Assembly (NCBI RefSeq): GCF_902806685.2
Contig: NC_048542.1
Coordinates: 2,030,533 to 2,094,532 of the forward strand
Direction of reading: 5' to 3'
DNA from: Maniola hyperantus
Taxonomy: Eukaryota; Arthropoda; Insecta; Lepidoptera; Nymphalidae
Length of the DNA: 64,000 bases
Positions 23,201 through 34,021 of this stretch are shown here, one piece after another. The notes below the pieces were generated by a model, which saw nothing but the letters and a program-made list of their open reading frames with translations, was not told the origin of the DNA and did not search any database. Position 1 is the first letter of the stretch, and each line of letters starts with the position of its first letter. The translations under genes were made by a program, and so were the position numbers.

Positions 23201-26200
23201 TCCGCGTGGACTACACAAATTTCAATCCCCTATTTCACCCGTGGCCCTACCGCGGTTGTTTGACAGCTACAATGTCACGATCGCAATCATCTCTGATTGG
23301 TTAATGCTCGCTCACTATTGGCCACAATGCATTGTTGCAACAAGAATCGCACAAATTCAGCCAATCAGAACAATTGAGATTGTAATAATGATTGATGCAG
23401 GTTTTAGACAATCGCCCTACTGGAATAGCGGTGGAATAGTTATATTCTGTTTTGTCTTTTGCCTTCAAATGTCAAATTACTGATGACAGAGAAAGACAAA
23501 ACAGAGTATAACTATTCCACCGCTATTCCAGGTTTATTTGTTAGAGGGCTAAAGTTTAATAAATTATTAAAGATTAAGGGTGTCTGGCAGAGGGTTGCCA
23601 CGATACTTAGTGTCTGGCAATGCATGGCGTGATTTCTGATCACTCCGAAGAAAATATAAAAAACTAGCTTATGCTCGCGACTTCGTCCGCGTGGACTACA
23701 CAAATTTCAATCCCCTATTTCACCCGTGGCCCTACCGCGGTTGTTTGACAGCTACAATGTCACAATCGCAATCATCTCTGATTGGTTAATGCTCGCTCAC
23801 TATTGGCCACAATGCATTGTTGCAAGAAGAATCGCACAAATTCAGCCAATCAGAACAATTGAGATTGTAATAATGATTGATGCAGGTTTTAGACAATCGC
23901 CCTGCCGCTTAGGAGTTGAATTTTCAAAAACCCTTTCTTAGCTAGCGGACGCCCACGTCATAATAGCTATCTGCATGCCGAATTTCAGCCCGATCCATAC
24001 AGTAGTTTGAGCTGTGCGTTGGTGGATCAGTCAGTCAGTCAGTCACCTTTTCCTTTTATTTAAAAAAAAATTTGATTTATTTTTCTGCATTATACATATT
24101 TTATAATGAGAGTTACAATATTATAATTCTGAACTTGAAGAAGCTGTGATAGCCTAGTTAGGACGTCCGCCTTCTTATCGGAGGTCGGGGGTTCGATCCC
24201 GGGCGCGCACCTCTAACTTTCGGAGGTATATTATGTGCGTTTTAAGTAATTAAATATCACTTGCTTTGACGATGAAGGACAACATCGTGAGGAAACCTGC
24301 ATGCCTGAGTGTTCACCATAATGTTCTCAAAGGTGTGTGTAGTCTACCAATCCGCACATGGCCAGCGTGGTAGACTATGGTCAAACCCTTCTCACTCTGA
24401 GAGGAGACCCGTGCTCTGTAGTGAGCCGGCGATAGGTTGATCATGATGATGAATTCTGAACTTCAGGCAAAGGCGAAAGCATATGGGACCAGTATATGCA
24501 TGAACACCCTGGCAAGGCCGAGGGTGGCGCGACTGGGGAGGTGGCCGCTGACTCCTACCACCAGTGGCGGGAAGATGTGAGAGCTGCTGCCAACATGAAA
24601 CTCCAGTTTTACAGGTTCTAATTATTGAAGAGTAGTTACCCGCCCCCGCCTTCACACATGTGGCTTATTACAATTTTCGTAGGAATCTCTAATTTTTAGA
24701 GTTCCGTACCTCAAAAGGAAAAACGGAACCCTTATAGGATTACTTTGTTGTCTGTCTGTCTGTCTGTCGGTCTGTCAAGAAACCTACAGGGTAGGTACAT
24801 CTCGTTGACCTAGAATCATGAAATTTGGCAGGTAGGTTAATCTTATAGCTGGCATTAGGGAAAAATCTGGAAACCGTGAATTTGTGGTTACATCATACAA
24901 AAAAAATTAAATTGTGGTCATAAACTAATAATTAGTATTTTCAATTTTCTAAGTAAGATAACTATATCAAGAGGGGTATCATATGAAAGGGCTTCACCTG
25001 TGCATTCTAAAACAGATTTTTATTTATTTTTATGCATCACAGTTTTTGAAATTATCGTGCAAAATGTCCAAAAAAGTACGACTGTAGTACGTAACCCTCG
25101 TTGTGCGAGTCTGACTCGCACTTGGTCGGTTTTTTGAAAATAAAATATAGCCTACTTTTCTTCACCTAATTAACTTGCCTTGTCTTAACCTGACGCGCTC
25201 GAGTAAATCCCAAAATCCCCTCTTGGGCTCCCCTACCATTAAACGCGTGTTCGTTTTAAACCTGACAGATTCCCTATGCAATTTTTTTTAATTTTCTAGA
25301 TTCTCAATAAACTGGCCTCGCATATTGCCCTCGGGTTTCACCAACGAGATCAATAAAGCCGGTGTCAAATACTACAGCGACCTCATCGACGCCCTCCTCG
25401 CTGAAGGCATTGAACCAATGGTTACTCTTTACCACTGGGAACTGCCTGTAAAAATTCAGGAACTTGGTAAGAATCGGACGATCAACTCAGGATAATGATG
25501 ACATATGGATCTGAGACATGGTCGCTAACTATGGGCCTCATAAGAAAGCTCAGAGTCACTCAGCGGGCGATGGAGAGAGCTACGCTTGGAGTTTCTCTAC
25601 GTGATCATATCAGATATGAGGAGATCCGTAGGAGAACTGGAGTAACCGACATAGCCCAAGGGATTGCGAAGCTGAAGGGGCAATGGGCAGGGCATATAGT
25701 TCGTAAAACCGACAGACGTTGGGGTTCCAAGGTGCTGGAATTGCGACCTCGGACCGGAAGACGCAGTGTTGGAAGGCCCCCCACTAGGTGGACGGACGAC
25801 ATCGGACGAGTCGCAGAGAGCCGCAGGATTCTAGGCGGCACAAGACCGTGGTGTGTGAAAGTCCCTACAAGAGACCTATGTCCAGCAGTGGACGTCTATC
25901 GGTTGATGATGATGATGATGTGATGATGAAACGGGGATGGGGCTTGATGTGGTGCGTTGACACATTGACCCCGTGTCACATCAAGGAGACATCATCAAGA
26001 CCGGAAGCTGAAGCTGAAATGGCCGAATTCGGTAAGAAGCGCTAAGCCACTCTAGTAAGCCAGTCAACCAGTTAGCCAGTTACATGCGCTGTGGACTTCC
26101 TGAAGCTAGTTTAGTAGTGGAGTCTTAACTCTTAGTGCTATAAAAACCTTTCAAGATTCGCAGCTGTCGATTGCTTCTTCTGGTGATAAAAGGCTTGGTC

Positions 26201-29200
26201 TACTTTTGATGCAAAATATATCAGCCTGGTGGTTTGGTAATACAAAGGACGAAAAGACTTAGGCAACTGAGTCCACTACGTTATTTCCTACGGAAAAACG
26301 GAACCCTTATAGGATCACCTTGTTGTCTGTCTGTCTGTCCGTCTGTCTGTCTGTCTGTCAAGAAGCCTACAGGGTACTTCCCGTTGACCTAGAATCATGA
26401 AATTTGACAGGGAGGTAGGTCTTGTAGCAGACATTAGGGGAAAAATCTGAAAACCGTTAATTTGTGGTTAGGTACATCACAAGAAAAAAATGTGGTCATG
26501 AACAAATATTGCTATTTTCGACTTTCAAAGTATACCAAGTGCTACACTGCTATACCAAGTGGGGTATCATATGAAAAGGCTTTACCTGTACATTCTGAAA
26601 CAGATTTTTATTTATTTTTAGGCAAAATAGTTTTTGATTTGTCGCAAAATGTCGATAAAATACGATTGTAGTACGGAACCCTCAGTGCGCGAGTCTGACT
26701 ATACATTTTCAATTTGATGTGATGTGCCTCTAATAGACCAAGTCTAAGACATGATTTTGAATTTGTCGAATAATGGGCTATCTTAGTATGATAGAATTGG
26801 CATGTTGTGTAGAAGTAGGAATAGAAATGTGTGAATCAATAAAGTTCTTTTTTCAGGAGGCTGGACCAACCCACTTATAGTAGACTGGTTTGGTGAATAT
26901 GCCAGAGTTATTTACTCTCTTTACGCCGGCCGTGTAAAAACCTGGCTAACCATAAATGAACCTAACGCCTTTTGCGACATATTCTATATATCTGGCAATT
27001 CTGCTCCGGGAGTCAAAGAGCCAGAACTGGCTCCATATCTGTGCAATAAATACGTAATGCTGGCACATGCCAAAGCCTATAGGATATTTGATCAGGAATT
27101 CAGACCGACATATACTGGTACGTAGCTCAAGTTTCATATTACGTGGCTTAGTTTTGTCCACACACGTGTTTCAGTTTTTGGGTTTACTAAAAATAACGTT
27201 GTATAAAATCATTGGACAAATAATATATACAGTCTGTCAGTCAGCTGTCTATTTGATTTGAAATAATTATTTATGTTCTAACTTCAGGCCAAATTTCGCT
27301 CGCTAACAACGTGCTGGGGATCGAACCTGACACTGCTAATGATGTGGAGTTGGCTGAACTTGGGAGAGAACATCAGGTAATCCTTACTATACATGTACTA
27401 CAAACAAATACTAAAATTAGATAATTAGTATAAAAAAAGAATTTTTTTCATTTTTAATGGGCATAAGTGCGTATTTCTATTATAACTGCACAATAAATAA
27501 GAGTGAAGTGAGCTTCTTGCGCATTGCTCTCAGCATTTTAACAGGCGAACGTCTTCTTATGGGAATGGTGGGATACCGCGAGTTCTTAGTTCGGGGCGAA
27601 CCAGTAACCACTAGTCCATGTGAAATTGTTGTTATGCGTTCTAAATCAGGGTATTTCAACATTTTTTAAATAAATAAATAAATAATCATTCATTTGCAAG
27701 AATGTTTGTACAAGAAAGATGGAAAATACACTATAATCAGAGGCCATAACATTCTACTAAATTAATAGTGTGCAAATATTTTTGAGTGACAATTTTTAAA
27801 ATAATTACTTAATAGTCAATAAACAAAAAAAAAAAAAAATTAATAGTCAAACACAATTACAAGCAAAATACATAATAATGATTAATTACAATTTTATAAT
27901 GTCAAATTTCATTTATCGAAATAAAATAAAAAATTTGAAATTGAACAAAGTCAGTAATTATACCATGGTATTAATATTATCCTCGAAGATCTAATTCACC
28001 GCAGGACGAGTTCCTACAGAAACTATTAGGGTAAAATCAAAGAGTTCGGCTGCAACGTTTCTAATTTTCTATGGATTATTTAACAGCGTTTTGGTACTGA
28101 GATATCTTGCGTCCTCGGGAAGGACGTTGGCTACTTTTATCTCGGAATACCAAAAAGTTCCCTCTGGATTTTTAAAACCTTAATTCACGCGGATGACGTC
28201 GCGGACAACATCTATACTGTATCCACGGAAAGAATTTAATATAGCGCTCTCTCTTTTGCGTAATCCCATACAAATTACAGAGACGAAAATCTCAGTGGCA
28301 GTTAATTTTGAGTCACTAACCAATTACAAACGAAACTATGTTTTCGAATTGGATTTCGAATGTTTTTGAAAACATGTCTTTGGTCTCTGTCATTATTAAT
28401 TGTATGTATTACTAACTGCCCTGGCGAACTTCGTTCCGCCTAACAGTCGATTCAAATTTTTAAATTTCTCGCTCCGTAAGAACCATCCTCGTGCTTCAAG
28501 GAATATTACGGTTCAGCTGTTCTCGAGATTTGCGATGAGCAACACATTTAGTGATTCATTTTTATATTATACTTAGATAGATATCATCATAACTACTTTC
28601 CTCAGATAGAGTATGGATTTAGACCTGTCAAGAAAGTTTAGTTTCGCCATTGTGTACCTACAACAGGATTAGCCACAGTGATTCGTCAGTTTGCTAAATA
28701 AACGTCTTTTCTTTCTTTCTTTCAATCAGAAAGATTTTTAATTTTTTTTCCACTATTTCCAGATTGGCAGATATGCTCATCCAATATTTTCCAAGGAGGG
28801 AGGCTGGCCGCCTTCTATTGAGAGGCACATGTTGGAAATCAGCCTTAAACAAGGATACGATACATCCAGGCTACCTAGCTTCACAGAGGCGGAAAAACTA
28901 TTTGTTAAAGGCAAGAGCTGTTTTTTTAAATATATTACCTACTAGGTGAATGCCCGCGAATTTGCCCACGTTCATTTAGTTTATTATTAATCCCGTAAGA
29001 ACTCTTTAATTTTCCGGGATAAAAAGTACACTTTAACAATTTATTAAACTTTAAGGGTGTCTGGCAGGGGGTTACGCACATGGCCAGCGTGGTAGACTAC
29101 GGCCAAAACCCTTCTCACTCTGAGAGGAGACCCGTGCTCTGTAGTGAGCCGATCATCATGATGATGATCATTATCCAGCCTTTTAAATTTTTCAAGTCCC

Positions 29201-32200
29201 TCATAGTCAAACGTTAACCAGATATTTTACCTTTTTCAGGCACGGCTGATTTCTTTGGATTGAATTACTACACCACTTATATAATCAGACCAGCCAAGCC
29301 AGAGGACGAACCTGGGGTCTGGTTCCTGACTGGATCGCCAGAACTAAACGCAACTCTGGAGAACCCCCCAGACGCATACTACGGTGCTTCTCATATGCTT
29401 CCGGTATAAATAAATAAATAAATAAGCCTACCTCTAAATTTTTTTTTGTTTAATTCTTAAAAAAAAAAAATTATCTTTTTTTTCTTTTTTTTCCATTATC
29501 AATACTACTTTTTTTTTTAAATATACTCTTATTTTTCATAATGTGTGGCACATATTAAGAATTGAACTTTTTTCTCTGTTCTTCTTTCTATTTTATTAAA
29601 GGTGGTTCCAGGTGGGCTCCGAAAAGTGATCGCCTGGTTGCGACGTCAGTACGGCGATATCGACGTCATCATCACGGAGAACGGGTTCACTTCCCGCGGC
29701 AACCAGCTTGACGACCACGACAGAGTCAACTTCTTCAAGAATCACTTGCATGAAGTAAGTGGAGAAGATATTTTTTTTAATACAGATAGCGAGCAAATGA
29801 GCAGGCGGGTCACCTGATGTTAAGTGATTACCACCGCCCATGAACATTTGCAGCACCAGATTTTAAAACTAGCTGATGCCCGCGACTTCGTCCGCGTGGA
29901 ATAGGTTTTTAAAAATCCTGTGGAAACTCTTTGATTTTCCGGATAAAAAGTAGTCTATGGCACTCTCCAGGTCTTTATCTATACCCATACAAAAAATCAC
30001 GTCAATCCGTTGCACCGTTGCGACGTGATTGAAGGACAAACCAACAAACCAATAAACCAACAAACAAACACACTTTCGCATTTATAATAAGGGTACCTAC
30101 TGATAAGGGTACTGATATTATACTTACCTTAATATAAAAGGAAATCAAACTACTGGATGTAGACATCCGCTAAGAACTTACCGACTGACTGAGTGACTGA
30201 CTGACTGACTGATCTATCAACGTACAGCTCAAACTACTGGACAGATCGGGCTGAAATTTGGCATGCAGATAGATATTATGACCTAGACATTCGCTAAGGT
30301 ATGATTTTGGAAAATTCAACCCCTAAGGGCGTTTGTGCACTCATCCGTATTCGGTTCGTATCCGTGATTCTTTGAAGTGGCCGTCATACAAATACGTACT
30401 TAAATAGAGCGAGAAAAACGACACTACCTACTCAGTCTAAATGTGACATCATTGTGCGAGAGTTAAAAGTTTCAGGTGAAAAAGCGCACTTTGGTCATTT
30501 ATTATTAAAAAAAAACCGGCCAAGTGCGAGTTAGGCTCGCGCACCGAGGTTTCTGTACTACAGTCGTATTTTTCGACATTTTGCAAGATAATTCAAAAAC
30601 GATGATGCATAAAAATAAATTAAAATCTGTTTTAGAATGTACAGTTAAAACAGGTAAACAATATTACAAGAACGAAACAGCAGTTGATTTGAATTTTTAA
30701 AATAACTTAAATAACTTACTCAAATTGTTGACTGGACACATAAAGATTACGATCAATTTATGTTAATTGCAAGACAGGATTGCTCTTGAGTCTTGACGAC
30801 TATCAAGTATTTAATTATAATTATTCAATAGCGAGTCTAGCGTCTAGATTAAAGCGCGCTTGCCTTGGCTTGATGCTTCACTTCATGGTTTACAAGACTA
30901 CCTTAAAATTTAAGTTATGGCATACCTATAGTTAGTCTGTAAGCTGTGGTAGCCTAGTGTTTAGGACGTCCGCCTTCCAATAGAATAGAGTATGTTTTAT
31001 TCAAGTAAACTATTTACAAGTGCTTTTGAATAGTCGGGTAGTTTTAATTTACCACTGGTTCGGAATGCCGTTCCTACCGTGAAGAACCAGCAAGAAACTC
31101 GGCGGTTGCTCTTTTTAATTTTTCAATTTACAATGTTATTATATCATACAATCGGAGGTCGGAGGTTCGATCCCGGGCACGCACCTCTAACTTTTCGGAG
31201 TTATGTGCGTTTTTAAGTAATTAAAATATCACTTGCTTTACATCGTGAGGAAACCTGCATGCCTGAGAGTGGTGATACGAGCCGCTACGGTGTGGACTGT
31301 GGAATGCTCTTCCGTCGTCGTCCGTGCTTCCTGCCCCGTCTGTAACTTGTACCTTCAAGGCAAGAGTAATTAGGCAAGGCAAGCGCGTGCCAACCTAGCC
31401 CCATTAAGCATGTTTGTTGACAGGTGCTGCTTTCAATTAAAGTGGACAATGCGAGTGTGACCGGATATGCGGCGTGGTCTCTCGTTGATGACTTGGAGTG
31501 GCTGGCCGGATACTCGTAAGTATAATGCACAGATTAGATTCTCTATTTAAAATGATTAAAATTTATGCCTTAAAAAAAAATCTTTTTTATTCGTATAAAC
31601 TTTTACAAGTACTTACAAATAGTCGGATGCATCTACCACTGGTTCGGAATGCCTTTCCTACCGAGAAGAACCAGCAAGAAACTCGGCGGTTGCTCTTTTC
31701 AAATATTTGATATAGGTACAAGATTATGCCATGTATAAAATAGTATTTGCAGTCTTGTGCGTTGCTGGAACGAGCTGCAGGTCAAATCCACGCTCTTTTA
31801 TCATTTAGATAATCTTCAATTGTGTAATATGCTTTTTTCAGGAGCATATTTTTAATAGATTTTTTAAACTTGTGCAAAGGTAAGTCCAAAATAGTTTGCG
31901 GGATTTTATTATAAAAGGTAATACCCATACCCACAAATGACTTTTGGACTTTCCTGAGGCGGAAGGTAGGAGCTGCAAGCTTGTCTTTGTTTCTAGTTAG
32001 CCTATTGTGTAGATCACCAATTTTCTTGTAACTAAGAATATTTTGTCTTACAAAAATTATGTATAAATATATTGAGAGGCTACTGTAAGGATATCTATTT
32101 CCTTAAATTTCTCTCGAAGGGAATCGCGTGGTCTTAAGTTATAAATTGCGCGTATTGGCCTTTTTTGTAATACAAAAATTCTCCCATTATACCACAGATT

Positions 32201-32746
32201 ATAATCTGTGGTATAATGCATACCACAGATTATAATCTGTGGTAAGTATAATGCATAAATTTTAAGTTCTCACTCGCCATTTTAGCTCTGTGTCAAATGT
32301 CATCTTGAAAGTACGGTTCTCTCTCGTTCGTTCGTCTCCAGATAAAATACGATTGTACTACGAAATCCTCAGTGCGCGAGTCTGACTCGCACTTGGCAGG
32401 TTTTTTACCCCGAAAAGAGCTTTTGAAAAAGTTTTAGCTCTGAACTTGTTTTATTTTAAGCTAATATTTTTTTCACAGGATGAAATTCGGTCTATACGAA
32501 GTAGACTTCAGTCACCCGAACCGCACGCGGACTGCGCGCCTCTCGTCGCACTACTACGCGTGCGTCATCGCGCGCAGGACGTTGGACGTGCCGCGTTCTT
32601 GCTACCACAAGAACAGCCACAGACTCAAACACAAGGACGAACAAAATGGCGGACGAATTTCAGCAAATGGCGGACTTGTTTTAAACGTATTTATTTTTAT
32701 TTTAACCGTCATACTATTAAGTATACAAAATAATATAATATTATGA
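20176..32746 (+). CDS. GH1 beta-glucosidase-like gene, copy B (complete, 11 exons, 541 aa)
   Basis: Complete family 1 glycoside hydrolase. Exons: 20176-20204, 22094-22200, 24467-24614, 25300-25466, 26857-27117, 27288-27376, 28763-28910, 29240-29403, 29602-29754, 31424-31515, 32479-32746; phases agree at every junction. Exon 1 is only 29 nt; spliced to exon 2 it gives a signal peptide [18 protein letters not shown] before [12 protein letters not shown]. Key residues: Gln in AAYQVEGG, His in LYHWELP, acid/base E185 (LTINEP), nucleophile E397 (IITENGF), Glu-Trp in DDLEWLAGY where relatives have DNFEWLDGY. The C-terminal ~33 residues end in a strongly hydrophobic run ([13 protein letters not shown]), suggesting a membrane or GPI anchor. 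The intron 7 donor is GC instead of GT. Likely a secretory, probably gut-surface enzyme on plant beta-glucosides; substrate unknown (inference). Confidence 0.93.
20340..20763 (-). repeat. 420-bp dispersed element, intron 1 of copy B
   Basis: Reverse copy of the 18350-18779 family: starts 'tagggttccgtacctcaaaa' and ends 'tcgcacttggccggttttt'. Confidence 0.7.
21150..21347 (+). mobile_element. Helitron-like short element, ends GTCAGCTAGT
   Basis: Same family as 9003-9172 with a cleaner terminus 'cggggcgtgtcagctagt'. Confidence 0.5.
21411..21843 (+). repeat. 420-bp dispersed element, intron 1 of copy B
   Basis: Plus-oriented copy of the 18350 family, directly followed by a gtctgtc-family element in reverse (21840-22053). 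Confidence 0.7.
21840..22053 (-). repeat. gtctgtc-family element, reverse, just upstream of copy B exon 2
   Basis: 'ttgttatagcggcaatagaa', 'gacagacagacaggcgg' and 'cgggtacggaaccctaaaac' mark it; it ends about 40 bp before the exon 2 acceptor. Confidence 0.6.
22216..22934 (+). repeat. 719-bp tandem duplication, unit 1 (intron 2 of copy B)
   Basis: Repeated almost without change at 22935-23653 (offset 719) and in part at 23654-23905. The unit holds an LTR-like segment (about 22229-22458), a Helitron-like tail (ctagcttatgctcgcgactt), the 180-bp element and a 110-bp MITE. An 80-codon stretch (22522-22764) is identical in both full units. Confidence 0.85.
22702..22811. repeat. 110-bp MITE with ~39-bp inverted ends
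   Basis: 'tggaatagcggtggaatag' at the left is mirrored by 'ctattccaccgctattcca' at the right, and the arms continue to 'ttttgtcttt'/'aaagacaaaa' with one mismatch seen. An identical copy lies at 23421-23530 in the second tandem unit. Confidence 0.85.
22935..23653 (+). repeat. 719-bp tandem duplication, unit 2
   Basis: Second full unit, same internal order as unit 1. Confidence 0.85.
23654..23905 (+). repeat. Partial third unit of the tandem duplication, lacking the LTR-like segment
   Basis: Goes straight from 'aatataaaaaa' to 'ctagcttatgctcgcgactt', skipping the 230-bp LTR-like part, then continues through the 180-bp element with a few substitutions (cacaatcg for cacgatcg; gcaagaag for gcaacaag). 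Confidence 0.8.
24142..24452 (+). mobile_element. tRNA-derived SINE, family 1, inserted at the exon 3 splice acceptor of copy B
   Basis: Head 'gctgtgatagcctag' (A box) and 'ggttcgatcc' (B box); body with 'atcgtgaggaaacctgcatg' and 'gagaggagacccgtgctct'; tail (ATG)n. Flanked by direct repeats of 'aattctgaactt' (near 24124 and 24452); the right copy leads into 'cag', the 3' splice site of exon 3 at 24467. Confidence 0.8.
24697..25133 (-). repeat. 420-bp dispersed element, intron 3 of copy B
   Basis: Reverse copy from 'gagttccgtacctcaaaagg' to 'actcgcacttggtcggtttt'. Confidence 0.7.
25494..25925 (+). mobile_element. RTE-like LINE 3' fragment, intron 4 of copy B
   Basis: Open frame 25495-25923 encodes the C-terminal tail of an endonuclease-reverse transcriptase: [71 protein letters not shown], then a (GATGAT)n tail. 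It begins only 28 nt after the exon 4 donor. Its open frame suggests a fairly young insertion. A shorter copy of the same family is at 41165-41384. Confidence 0.85.
26284..26703 (-). repeat. 420-bp dispersed element, intron 4 of copy B, diverged
   Basis: 'acggaacccttataggatca' through 'ggaaccctcagtgcgcgagt'; end truncated. Confidence 0.6.
28410..28575 (-). mobile_element. Helitron-like short element, intron 6 of copy B
   Basis: Reverse copy of the 9003-9172 family ('ctggcgaacttcgttccgcc' to 'aacacatttagtgattcatt'). Confidence 0.5.
28911..28916 (+). other. Non-canonical GC splice donor of copy B intron 7
   Basis: Exon 7 ends AAAG followed by gcaaga, where copies A (6997) and C (43178) have gtaaga at the same codon. 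The acceptor is ordinary (ttttcag at 29239). The frame requires this junction, making a GC-AG intron; the rest of the donor matches consensus, as is usual for GC donors. Confidence 0.8.
29075..29172 (+). mobile_element. SINE family 1, 3' fragment
   Basis: 'cacatggccagcgtggtaga' through 'ctgtagtgagccgatcatc'; intron 7 of copy B. Confidence 0.6.
29871..30096 (-). mobile_element. Helitron-like element (cgcgacttcgtccgcgtgg family)
   Basis: Reads 'agctgatgcccgcgacttcg' to 'cactttcgcatttataata'. Relatives at 46271-46505, 51397-51625 and 51955-52550 in reverse or nested form, and at 41424-41590, 53178-53400, 55726-55931 and 62790-63032 in forward form. Resembles the abundant lepidopteran non-autonomous Helitrons ending CTAGT. 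Confidence 0.5.
30517..30650 (+). repeat. 420-bp dispersed element, 5' fragment
   Basis: 'aaaccggccaagtgcgagtt' to 'tctgttttagaatgtacag'; truncated. Confidence 0.55.
30947..31275 (+). mobile_element. SINE family 1 split by a LINE 3'-end insertion
   Basis: SINE head 'tagcctagtgtttaggacgt' stops at 30978 and resumes at 31150 with 'atcggaggtcggaggttcg'. The insert (about 30980-31145, minus) is the 3' tail of the LINE seen at 35563-35948. Confidence 0.65.
31571..32180 (-). mobile_element. LINE 3' fragment in intron 10 of copy B
   Basis: Minus-strand translation gives pieces such as [19 protein letters not shown] and [20 protein letters not shown], the C-terminal tail of a non-LTR polyprotein, then the 3' UTR with 'ccgccgagtttcttgctgg'. 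Same family, opposite orientation, at 35563-35948. Confidence 0.65.
32190..32244. repeat. Two tandem perfect 24-bp palindromes
   Basis: A perfect palindrome (taccacagatta and its mirror) at 32190-32213 is repeated exactly at 32221-32244, separated by 'taatgca'. It lies in the last intron of copy B. Confidence 0.85.
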
Positions 32747-32839
32747 TCATGATAGTTAGTTGTTGACTTTAAATAGCTTTAATTTATAAACGCTAAAGTA
32801 GTAACGCGGTAGTTTAAACGCTAAGATAGCTTTAATTTA

Positions 32840-32845
32840 AATAAA
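32840..32845 (+). terminator. Polyadenylation signal of GH1 copy B
   Basis: AATAAA about 95 nt after the stop codon in AT-rich sequence. Confidence 0.5.
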
Positions 32846-32942
32846 TATAAGTAACTAAACAAATTTATTAATTATTGTTATTATTAAATTATTTATGTGG
32901 TATACATAGAAGCAGACGTTATTTTGCTTAAGTTCCTTGAAC

Positions 32943-33127
32943 CAAAAGCTTAACTTGCTATAATCCGCTGAAACATGCAGCATGCAGATAATATGCACCG
33001 CCCGCCCTTGGTGGCTGGCTGGCCTGCATGTTAGCAGTGGGAGGGCGGGCGATGCATATATCGCATGCTGCATATTTCACCATACAGATATGTCTGTTTC
33101 AGCGGATTATAGCAAATTAAGCTTTTA
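32943..33127. repeat. MITE with ~32-bp inverted ends
   Basis: 'aaaagcttaacttgctataa' and following bases to 'ctgaaaca' are mirrored at 33095-33127 with one mismatch. The core is GC-rich (accgcccgccc / gggcgggcg). A truncated copy is at 41963-42040. Confidence 0.8.
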
Positions 33128-33855
33128 GTTCCTTGTAAATTATTAATCGTTATTATTATTCAGTAACTAATGTCCATCCACGTGAATTTAACTAAGAATA
33201 AATAAAAACCCGTAGGACTTTTTTCGGGACTAAGCCTATGTCGATTTCCGGGACGCAAGCTACCTTTATACCAAATCTAAATATATAAAAGGAAAAGGTG
33301 ACTGACTGACTGAATGACTGATCTATCAACGCACAGCTCAAACTACTGGACGGATCGGGCTGAAATTGTAGATTGCTATTATGACGTAGGCATCCGCTAA
33401 GAAAGGATTTTTGAAAATTCAACCCCTAAGGGGGTGAAATAGGTATTTGAAATTTGTGTAGTCCACGCGGACGAAGTCGAGAGCATAAGCTAGTTTCATA
33501 TAAATCAGCTAAACAGATGGACCTTCAAGAATCCCGTGGGAACTCTTTGATTTTCTGGGATAAAAAGTAGCCGATGAAGGACATCGGAATGCAAGCTAAC
33601 TCTATACCAAATATCATAAAAACCGGTTAAACTGGTGGGTCGTGAAAAGCTAGCAGACTGACAGACACACTTTCGCATTTTTATAATATTAGGATGGACT
33701 AGTTGATGCTCGCGACTTCGTCCACGTGGCTTTAGGTTTTAACCAACAAAGGTGTGTTAGTTTGTTAGTTAATCCTTGAATCACGCCGAAACCAATTCGA
33801 AAATCAAATCAATTTCGCATTTATAATAACGGGTCGGGACGGGATCTATCAGTAT

Positions 33856-34021
33856 AAGTCCCGAGAATTGCTATTGCGCTGGAACCATGTCTCATTAACA
33901 TCGAAATGACGTCATTTTGACGTCAGCCGAAATAAAAATTTACATCAGCTCGAAACTTCAGTCCAGTGCTGACGTCACTAAAATGGCGGCCACGCGCTTT
34001 AGCAAAGTGCGGGACTTATAA
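33856..34021. repeat. MITE with ends TATAAGTCCCG / CGGGACTTATA
   Basis: About 165 bp, inverted terminal repeats, internal palindrome 'gacgtcattttgacgtc'. A second copy is split by a LINE at 17780-18330. Confidence 0.7.

Noticed and set aside
33290..33320. Short regular repeats (gact)n, (gtct)n at many places, considered as CRISPR-like or regulatory arrays
   Set aside because: They are simple-sequence parts of the abundant Helitron-like and 420-bp elements, with no spacer structure.
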